Shown in pieces: positions 1 to 5,272 of a DNA stretch of 5,272 bases (within the stretch, counting starts at the first letter, position 1; every line of letters starts with the position of its first letter). Origin of the DNA: JBGTBQ01 sp041749275. Its GTDB lineage: Bacteria; Acidobacteriota; Blastocatellia; Pyrinomonadales; Pyrinomonadaceae. The position numbers and the translations under genes are program-made. Where the stretch lies: assembly GCA_041749275.1 (NCBI GenBank), contig JBGTBQ010000056.1:1-5272 (forward strand), in the 5' to 3' direction. The notes under the pieces are model-generated. The model had not been told where the DNA came from. It made no database searches and saw only the letters and a list, made by a program, of their open reading frames with translations.

Positions 1-603
1 GCGCGCGCCGCGCTCGCGCACGCCGAGTTGATCGGGCTTGCGCCGGACGCCTGCGACGCCACGCTCCTGACTGTCCGTGTGAGCGAGGGCGTCGCCATCG
101 CCGAGTGCTACGGCGACGGCGCCATCGTCCTCGGTTCGCGCGACGGCGGGCTGGATGTTTACTCCATCTCTTTCGCGGCGAGCCTGCCTCTCTATCCGGC
201 CTACGCGCACCAACCGGCGCGGCTCTGCTCGCTCCCCGCCGGCGGCGCGAACGCCAAAGAGGTGAAGCACTACCAAAGAGTGCGCGGCGGCGAGTTGATC
301 CTGCGTGAGACGCGCACGAGCGGCGCGCGAGTTGAGACGTTCGACGCGCCGTCGCACGCATTCGAGTTCGTCGCGGTCTTGACCGATGGCGTCCACTCGT
401 TCTGCACCGCGCGGCGGACGGAGACGACGAAGGAGGCGGCGCCCGTCTCATGCGGCGAGGTGTTCGCCGAGTTGCTCCCCTTCAGGACGACGCGCGGCGC
501 GTTCGTCCAACGGCGTCTGAAGCGTTTCGCGGAGGATTGCTCGCGGAAAGGCTGGCGGCATGTGGATGACTTCGCGCTCGGCGTCGTGCATCTGGGGAGT
601 TAG
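1..603 (+). CDS. PP2C-type Ser/Thr protein phosphatase, C-terminal part (5' end outside window)
   Basis: The frame is open from base 1 to the TAG at 601-603, so the start lies upstream. A TTG at 28 is only an in-frame leucine codon. PP2C landmarks appear in order: Asp-Ala-Thr-Leu (Asp at 55-57), Gly-Asp-Gly (112-120) on the following strand, an Asp-Gly pair in a 'vLTDGVhsF' context (385-390), and a terminal Asp-Asp (565-570) in 'W.HVDDFALGVVHL'. In PP2C enzymes these acidic residues bind the Mn/Mg ions that hydrolyse phospho-Ser/Thr. About 200 residues are visible, and family members are usually 230-300, so only a short N-terminal part should be missing. No membrane segment or signal peptide is visible, so it is probably cytosolic. 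The kinase-like gene follows after two bases. By analogy with known kinase/PP2C pairs (for example E. coli YegI/YegK), the phosphatase may reverse that kinase's phosphorylations, but the pairing is inferred from position. The PP2C fold is fairly secure; the exact subfamily is not. Confidence 0.8.
   Translation, partial: ARAALAHAELIGLAPDACDATLLTVRVSEGVAIAECYGDGAIVLGSRDGGLDVYSISFAASLPLYPAYAHQPARLCSLPAGGANAKEVKHYQRVRGGELILRETRTSGARVETFDAPSHAFEFVAVLTDGVHSFCTARRTETTKEAAPVSCGEVFAELLPFRTTRGAFVQRRLKRFAEDCSRKGWRHVDDFALGVVHLGS
594..599 (+). promoter_or_regulatory. Ribosome binding site for the kinase-like gene
   Basis: GGGGAG ends six bases before the GTG at 606. It lies inside the last codons of the phosphatase gene, so the two genes are probably translationally coupled. 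The next in-frame start, ATG 663, has only a weak GGA very close to it. This supports GTG 606 as the start. Confidence 0.6.
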
Positions 604-605
604 TC

Positions 606-2363
606 GTGGTCTTCAAACTCGCGTCGCGTCTCTTCTCGCGGCGGTCTAAAAAGAGCGGAACGATGCCTCGTTATTTCATTCAGGGCAAGGGTGAACTGCA
701 ACTGAGCGCCGCCGACTTCAGGGCGCAGGGCGGCGAGGGCGCGGTCTACGTCAGAGGCGCGACCGCGTACAAAATCTTCAACGACCCGCGGCGCATGATT
801 GCCCCCGCGAAAGTTTCGGAACTCGCGGTCTTGACGCATCCTTCGATCATCCGCCCGACCGACCTCTTGCTCGACGAGCGGAGCCGACCCGTCGGCTATG
901 CGATGCGCCACGTCGCGGATGGATATGCGCTCTGCCAACTCTTCCCGAAAGCCTTCCGCGCGCGCAAAAATCTCACGCCCGAAAAAGTCCTCGCGCTCGT
1001 CGAGCGGTTGCGCGAGGGCGTCGCCCACGTCCACGCGCGGGGCATCCTCGTGGTTGACCTGAACGAGTTGAACTTCCTCGTCGCGGCGGACTTCAGCGAG
1101 GTCTACTTCATAGACGTGGACAGCTACCAGACGCCCTCCTTCCCCGCCACCGTCTTGATGGAGAGCGTCCGCGACCGCCACGCCGTCCGCTTCGACTCAG
1201 ACTCCGACTGGTTCTCCTTCGCCGTCGTCACTTTTCAGATGTTCGTCGGCATACATCCTTTCAAGGGCAACTACCCGCCGCTCCAAAACGTGACGGCGAA
1301 AGAGAAGATGCTCGACGCGCGGATGCGCGCCAACGTCTCCGTTCTCCACACCGGCGTCACGACGCCCGCCTCGTGCCTGCCCTTCGATGTCATTCCGCCC
1401 GTCTATCTCGATTGGTACAGGGCCGTCTTCGAGGAGGGCCGCAGGCTCCCTCCGCCTGTTGACGCGCGCGCCACCCTCACGACCGCCGCGACGCACGCGC
1501 CGGCGATTGACGACAGCAGCGCTTTCATCATCACCGAACTGCGCGCCTTCGATGGCGAGGTGATCGCGCACGACGGCCTCGTCACCGTCACGCGACGCGC
1601 CGTCTATTTCGACGGGCGCAGGTACGCGGCCCCGTCCGGCGAAACATGGGCCGTGGTGACGCCGCGTATGCGCCGTCTGGTGGCCGCGCGTCTCGACGGC
1701 GGGCGCGTGCGGCTGCGCGACCTCACGCTCGGACGCGACCTTGCCTCGGAGCTTTCAGCCGAAGCGGTGGTCGTCACCGGCGGGCGTCTCTACGTCAAAC
1801 ATGACGCGAGCCTCTCCGAGGTCGAGTTCGTCGAACTCGGCGGCGACACGCTGGCGGTTCCCAGACGAGTCGGCAACGTCACGCCGAACTCGACGCAACT
1901 CTTCGAAGGCGTAGCCATCCAGAATCTCCGGGGCGCGGTCTACGCCTCGCTCCTTTCTTCGCCGGGCGTCTGCTATCAGGCGCGGCTGCGTGAGCTTGAC
2001 GGCTATCAGGCGCTCGATGCGAAGCTCCGGCACAACGTGCTGGTCGTGGTCGGCGCGAAGGGCGGCGTGTACGACCGGCTCGTCTTTCGCTTCGACGAAA
2101 ACTTCAGCGGCTATGACCTGCGCGTCGCCGCTGATGTCGGCCCCTCGGCGGTCAACTTCAATGTACTTGACACGGGCGTTGCGCTCCTCTTGAATGAGCG
2201 GGACGAGTTGGAGGTCTTTCCCCGCCGCAAGGGCTGGCCCGCGTTCGAGTCAATCCGCGATGCGGCCCTCGGCGGCGACGTTAAACTTTTTCGCGCGGGC
2301 GCCCGCGCTCTCTTCGCACGCGGCGATAGGCTCTACGCCTTCACGCGGCGCGAAGCGGGCTGA
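606..2363 (+). CDS. Non-canonical Ser/Thr protein kinase-like protein with beta-rich C-terminal domain
   Basis: 585 residues, starting at GTG 606, which has a good Shine-Dalgarno. Residues about 21-280 look like a protein kinase fold. There is a glycine loop GGEGAVY (42-48), a probable ATP-binding lysine K56 in AYKIF, and a possible helix-C glutamate E72. The catalytic loop VVDLNELN has D151 and N156, DVD replaces DFG (D170), and a helix-F aspartate D201 sits in DWFSFAVV. The HRD histidine is absent and the usual catalytic-loop lysine is N153, so it is divergent. The main ATP/metal residues remain, so activity is plausible. Residues about 305-585 are rich in short beta-hairpin patterns ending in aromatic residues and look like an incomplete or small beta-propeller; no helix-hairpin-helix motif is obvious. 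No membrane span is seen. Its place between a PP2C phosphatase and a methyltransferase fusion suggests a regulatory kinase comparable to the YegI/TerY-P-associated kinases. That family assignment is inference; the kinase-like fold is well supported. Confidence 0.78.
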   Translation: MVFKLASRLFSRRSKKSGTMPRYFIQGKGELQLSAADFRAQGGEGAVYVRGATAYKIFNDPRRMIAPAKVSELAVLTHPSIIRPTDLLLDERSRPVGYAMRHVADGYALCQLFPKAFRARKNLTPEKVLALVERLREGVAHVHARGILVVDLNELNFLVAADFSEVYFIDVDSYQTPSFPATVLMESVRDRHAVRFDSDSDWFSFAVVTFQMFVGIHPFKGNYPPLQNVTAKEKMLDARMRANVSVLHTGVTTPASCLPFDVIPPVYLDWYRAVFEEGRRLPPPVDARATLTTAATHAPAIDDSSAFIITELRAFDGEVIAHDGLVTVTRRAVYFDGRRYAAPSGETWAVVTPRMRRLVAARLDGGRVRLRDLTLGRDLASELSAEAVVVTGGRLYVKHDASLSEVEFVELGGDTLAVPRRVGNVTPNSTQLFEGVAIQNLRGAVYASLLSSPGVCYQARLRELDGYQALDAKLRHNVLVVVGAKGGVYDRLVFRFDENFSGYDLRVAADVGPSAVNFNVLDTGVALLLNERDELEVFPRRKGWPAFESIRDAALGGDVKLFRAGARALFARGDRLYAFTRREAG

Positions 2364-2383
2364 TGGAGGGGTCGCCCCGCGCT

Positions 2384-2391
2384 AAAGGGAG
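2384..2391 (+). promoter_or_regulatory. Ribosome binding site favouring start at ATG 2402
   Basis: AAAGGGAG ends ten bases before ATG 2402. The upstream alternative, ATG 2363, overlaps the kinase stop by one base (TGATG) but has no purine-rich Shine-Dalgarno before it. The thirteen codons between the two starts are low-complexity and use codons less typical of this operon (GGG, AAA, CCA, CGG). This favours 2402, though coupled initiation at 2363 remains possible. Confidence 0.5.
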
Positions 2392-2401
2392 CGCCCCACG
2401 G

Positions 2402-4639
2402 ATGAACGAATCGGACGACGGCAAACCGGGAAACTACTCACGGCAGGATCGCGGCAGCCGCGAAGCTTATGAATCGTACTTTGCCGGCATGGACATCTCG
2501 ATGCGGCAGAAGGTGGCGCTCACGACCGCGCATTTTCCCGTCCGTGGCCGCATCGCCGACATGGGCTGTGGGTCGGGTCTCGGCACTTACGAGCTGGCCT
2601 GTCTCTACCGCGACCTCGAAATGGTCGGCGTGGACATCAACCCCGTGTCGGTCGAGCGCGCGCGCCGCGAGTACCGGCGAGAGAACCTCGCCTACGAGGT
2701 CGGCGATATCTCCGGAATGGTCTTTCCCGCCGCGTCGCTCGATGGCATCCTCAACTCCTCCGTGCTCCACCACGTCACCAGCTTCAACGGCTTCGACGTG
2801 GGCCGCGTGCTGCAAACTCTCGACAATCAGGTGGCGCAACTCAAAACAGGCGGCGTGCTCATCATCCGCGACTTCGTTATCCCCGACGGCCCCGCCGAAC
2901 TCCTGCTCGACGTGCCGACGACGGACGGCACGCCGGACGGCAACGTCGCGGAACTTTCGACGGCGGCGCTCTTTGAGTTGTTCGCGCGCGACTGGCGCGG
3001 CAGCACGAACCTCGCCGGGCCGCTCGCTTACGCGCCGTCCGTCTCGACCCGCCCCGGCTTCGCGCGCTTTCGGCTCACGCCGCGCGCCGCCGCCGAGTTC
3101 GTGCTTCGCAAGGACTACCGCGCCGATTGGGACACGGAGCTGCTCGAAGAGTACACCTATCTCAGCCAGTCCGGTTTCGAGGAAGCGTTCCGCGCGCGTG
3201 GTCTGCGCGTCGTCGTCTCCGCGCCGCTCTGGAACCCGTGGATAGTGCGCCATCGCTTCGAGGGCCGCTTTCACCTTTCCGACATGGCAGGGCGCGCGCT
3301 CCCCTTCCCCCCGACCAACTACCTCATCGTCGGCGAAAAGGTTGGCGCGGGGCGCGGCGTCGCACTCATCGAGGAGCAGAGCCGCGCGCCCCGCGCGCCA
3401 CGTTTTCTGACTCTGACGACTCATCGCCGCGCCGACACCGGCGAGGTCTTCGAGTTGGCCGAACGCCCGCACCGCACGCTCGACCTCGTGCCGTGGTGCG
3501 AACGCGACGACCGCATCATCGTCTTTGCCAAGAAGAGCTTTCCGCGCCCCATCATCAACGCGCGCACCGGCTCGTCGCGTCTCGACGGCGCGTCCTTCTC
3601 CGGCTATGTCACCGAGCCGGTCAGCTCCATCGTGGATTCCTCGGAGCCGATGGATGAGGCCGCCTTGCGCGTCCTCGCCGAGCGGGCCGGCCTCACGCGC
3701 GAGGAGATCGTCTCGCTCGGAGAACCTTTCCACTACTACACCTCGCCGGGCGGCGTGAACGAGCGCGTTCTCGCTCGCCTCGTCCGCATCCGCCCGCGCG
3801 ACGGCGAACCCGTCCCGTTCCCGAACTACACCGAGTTCACCGACGCCGGCACGGTGCGCGGTCTCGACGCGCATCAGGTTTTGCGCGCGGGCCACGTCGG
3901 CGGCATGCTCGACGCGCGGCTGGAGATCAACGTCTACCGGCTGCTGCGTCAACTCGGCGTCGGGGCGGGGCCGTGGATCGGCGCCGCCGTCGAGTTGACG
4001 ATGCGAGACGCCCTCCATCCCGACATCGCGGACGGCACGGACGCGCTCCGCCCGCCCGCCCGCGCCTTGTTCGAGCCGCGCGAGATTGCTTCATCGTCCG
4101 TCTTTCTCGACGTGCGCGAGGGCGACTTCGCGGAGCGTGCGCGCGACGACGCCAATCTCGCACGCGCCCGCTACGAGTACGTGTTGCCAAAGCGACTCAG
4201 CGCAAACACGCTGACGGCGCTCCCCGTCGCGCTGACAACCACCGGCCTGTACATCGGCGTCGAGCAACGCGATTTGCCGGCTCCGCAAGCCTTCGGCGGC
4301 AGTTCCACCATCTCAACCGTCCCGGCGTGGCGGCTGCCCCTCTCCGTCACGCATCTGGACGAACTGGGCGAGTACCTCGCGGACGCCATGCTCCGCGACT
4401 TCGGGGTGCGGGTCGTGCGCTCGTGGCCGCTCGGCGGGACATACTTTCCTACCCCCGGCGTCACCCCGGAGATCGTCCACCCCTTCGCCGCTGAAGTGGA
4501 GTTGGACGCGCGCTCGGTTCCCTCTCTCAAGTTCATCCGGCTCGACAAACTGGCGGACAAGCTCGACGCCATCGAAGACGCACATCTCTTAATCATCTTG
4601 AACAGAGCGCTCCACGCACTCGGCCACGCCCCCGCGTGA
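2402..4639 (+). CDS. SAM-dependent methyltransferase fused to two degenerate Nudix-like domains
   Basis: 745 residues from ATG 2402, or 758 if translation starts at ATG 2363, which overlaps the kinase stop. Numbering here is from 2402. Residues about 40-165 are a class I (Rossmann) methyltransferase: motif I IADMGCGSG (51-59), acidic ribose-binding D78 in VGVDIN, GDIS (101-104), LNSSVLHHV (117-125) and GGVLIIRDF (150-158). Residues to about 312 probably complete that domain. Residues about 335-519 resemble an ADP-ribose-pyrophosphatase-like Nudix fold, with E415, R423, E427 and G430 in a partial Nudix box, then YYTSPGGVNE (445-454). Residues about 591-741 seem to repeat the fold, with YFPTPGVTPE (681-690) but almost no Nudix-box residues. 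It is likely a cytosolic protein, since no signal peptide or membrane span is seen. The methyl acceptor is unknown. The degenerate Nudix domains may bind rather than hydrolyse a nucleotide-derived ligand, which is a hypothesis. The methyltransferase call is strong; the Nudix call is moderate. Confidence 0.8.
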   Translation: MNESDDGKPGNYSRQDRGSREAYESYFAGMDISMRQKVALTTAHFPVRGRIADMGCGSGLGTYELACLYRDLEMVGVDINPVSVERARREYRRENLAYEVGDISGMVFPAASLDGILNSSVLHHVTSFNGFDVGRVLQTLDNQVAQLKTGGVLIIRDFVIPDGPAELLLDVPTTDGTPDGNVAELSTAALFELFARDWRGSTNLAGPLAYAPSVSTRPGFARFRLTPRAAAEFVLRKDYRADWDTELLEEYTYLSQSGFEEAFRARGLRVVVSAPLWNPWIVRHRFEGRFHLSDMAGRALPFPPTNYLIVGEKVGAGRGVALIEEQSRAPRAPRFLTLTTHRRADTGEVFELAERPHRTLDLVPWCERDDRIIVFAKKSFPRPIINARTGSSRLDGASFSGYVTEPVSSIVDSSEPMDEAALRVLAERAGLTREEIVSLGEPFHYYTSPGGVNERVLARLVRIRPRDGEPVPFPNYTEFTDAGTVRGLDAHQVLRAGHVGGMLDARLEINVYRLLRQLGVGAGPWIGAAVELTMRDALHPDIADGTDALRPPARALFEPREIASSSVFLDVREGDFAERARDDANLARARYEYVLPKRLSANTLTALPVALTTTGLYIGVEQRDLPAPQAFGGSSTISTVPAWRLPLSVTHLDELGEYLADAMLRDFGVRVVRSWPLGGTYFPTPGVTPEIVHPFAAEVELDARSVPSLKFIRLDKLADKLDAIEDAHLLIILNRALHALGHAPA

Positions 4640-4927
4640 GAGGGCGCGGACTGCGCCGACGGACGGGATTTTCTTCGGAGCGATTCTCTCCACACACCGG
4701 CTCATCAACCGGGCGGGCCGCAAGCTTTCCACACTTCGCCGTTCATCCCGCGAGAGATTTTCGCACTCGCGCCAACTCGCGGACTGCGTCGAGCCGGAGA
4801 AAACTTGCGAAGTGGCCGACAACCGTCATCACTCGGACCGACATCAATGGAGCAGACATACACCACGCATCGCCCTTGCTGTGGCGGCGATAGCCCGGAC
4901 TTTCACGACCCGTTCTCTTTTCACTAT
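4640..4927. other. 288-base intergenic region with no supported gene
   Basis: This stretch separates the operon from the secreted-protein gene and presumably holds the terminator of one and the promoter of the other. I see neither clearly. A 5-bp stem GGCGC/GCGCC (4643-4657) is followed twelve bases later by a short T-rich run (about 4669-4675), which is a poor intrinsic terminator. No convincing -35/-10 pair is visible before 4928. Small open frames here on both strands have no recognisable motifs and look like GC-rich background. Confidence 0.5.
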
Positions 4928-5272
4928 ATGAAACATCTCAGCGCGCTCCTCCTCCTCCTCCTCGTCTCGCTCTTATCACCCATCGCCCACGCGCAGGCGC
5001 GGCAGCCCGACTACAACCAACTCAAGGCTGAAGCCGAAAGGCTCTACGCCGAAGCCTCTTACGCGCAGTCGCGCGACCTCTACGAGCGGGCCGCCGCGTT
5101 GAAGCTGTCGGCCACTGACGAGCGTTGGGTTCAGATTCGCCTCGCCGATACTTCGTGGCGCGCGCAGGCCGCGACCGAGACCGCCGACTCGACCGTCTAC
5201 GACCGCGCGCGCGCGCGACTCGAAGAGTTGGTCCGCGACCGCCCCGGCGACGCGGCGACGCATGACGCCGCG
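4928..5272 (+). CDS. Secreted protein with signal peptide and TPR-like region, N-terminal part (3' end outside window)
   Basis: 115 codons are visible from ATG 4928 to the right edge, with no stop. The start is chosen because it yields a textbook signal peptide: Lys2, a leucine-rich core (residues 7-16) and a likely signal peptidase I site AHA|QA after residue 22. There is no lipobox cysteine. Residues about 30-110 are alpha-helical, with a tetratricopeptide-like pattern (AERLYAEASYAQSRDLYERA, then YDRARARLEELV). The product is therefore probably exported to the periplasm or outside and may act in protein-protein contacts. No clear Shine-Dalgarno precedes the ATG. Another in-frame ATG at 4847 would add 27 residues ahead of the signal peptide and is less likely. 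Large exported proteins such as bacterial alpha-2-macroglobulin-like proteins can begin this way, but this is only a guess. It appears unrelated to the upstream operon and is set apart from it by 288 bases. Confidence 0.75.
   Translation, partial: MKHLSALLLLLLVSLLSPIAHAQARQPDYNQLKAEAERLYAEASYAQSRDLYERAAALKLSATDERWVQIRLADTSWRAQAATETADSTVYDRARARLEELVRDRPGDAATHDAA
4946..4963 (+). repeat. (CTC)6 trinucleotide run in the signal-peptide core
   Basis: Six consecutive CTC codons encode Leu7-Leu12 of the secreted protein. Slippage would change the length of the hydrophobic core by whole residues without a frameshift. It may be simple codon bias in a leucine tract. Confidence 0.8.
5204..5217 (+). repeat. 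(CG)7 dinucleotide run inside the secreted-protein gene
   Basis: Fourteen bases of alternating CG encode part of an Arg-Ala-Arg-Ala-Arg stretch. Slippage by one unit would shift the frame. In such GC-rich DNA it may simply reflect composition. Confidence 0.7.

Noticed and set aside
600..1181. A 193-codon - strand open frame opposite the kinase domain
   Set aside because: The + strand here carries the kinase glycine loop, catalytic loop and DVD motifs. The antisense product is low-complexity and charged, so it is a shadow frame.
2438..4018. A 526-codon open frame on the - strand, antisense to the methyltransferase-Nudix gene
   Set aside because: It mirrors the codon bias of the + strand gene. 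Its translation is Arg/Glu/Asp/Ala-rich with no domain motifs, while the + strand has clear methyltransferase motifs. Such antisense frames are usual in high-GC DNA.
3973..4494. A 173-codon + strand frame overlapping the fusion gene
   Set aside because: It is an Arg/Pro-rich translation typical of an out-of-frame reading of GC-rich coding DNA. The Nudix-like landmarks are in the other frame.
4643..4675. Possible rho-independent terminator after the operon
   Set aside because: The stem is only 5 bp and the T-rich run begins about twelve bases after it and is interrupted, so it does not meet the usual pattern.
4636..4893. An 85-codon + strand small gene in the intergenic region
   Set aside because: It overlaps the end of the fusion gene and has no ribosome binding site. 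Its Arg/Ser-rich translation shows no motif.
4920..4930. TATATG near the secreted-protein start as a -10 promoter box
   Set aside because: It overlaps the start codon, so transcription would begin inside the gene, and no -35 element is properly spaced.
1..5272. CRISPR array, tRNA, rRNA, insertion sequence or phage features
   Set aside because: I saw no regularly spaced repeats, no tRNA-like or rRNA-like segment, no transposase motifs and no terminal inverted repeats in the window.

Overview
This is a GC-rich window from a bacterium. Every convincing gene lies on the + strand, and third codon positions are strongly G/C-biased. Composition and gene style would fit an acidobacterium-like or other environmental high-GC lineage, but there is no rRNA or marker gene, so the taxonomy is a weak inference.

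Bases 1-4639 read as one tight operon of three genes. The first is the C-terminal part of a PP2C-type protein phosphatase whose 5' end is cut by the window edge. The second, starting two bases after the phosphatase stop, is a 585-residue protein with a non-canonical Ser/Thr-kinase-like domain and a beta-rich C-terminal half. The third starts at or just after the kinase stop and encodes about 745 residues. It combines an N-terminal class I SAM-dependent methyltransferase with what looks like two tandem, degenerate Nudix (ADP-ribose-pyrophosphatase-like) domains. The phosphatase/kinase pair resembles the PP2C and kinase members of the TerY-P / YegL-YegK-YegI type phospho-signalling triads. If that is right, a VWA protein might lie just upstream of the window. 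The methyltransferase-Nudix fusion would then be the likely effector or target of the pair.

Bases 4640-4927 hold no gene I can support. A secreted protein gene begins at 4928, with a clear signal peptide followed by a TPR-like helical region, and it runs off the right edge. It looks like a separate transcription unit with a separate job.

The item most worth following up is the operon 1-4639 as a possibly uncharacterised kinase/phosphatase/methyltransferase-Nudix system. The Nudix assignment was made by eye from motif landmarks and an internal duplication, and needs a profile or structure search to confirm it.
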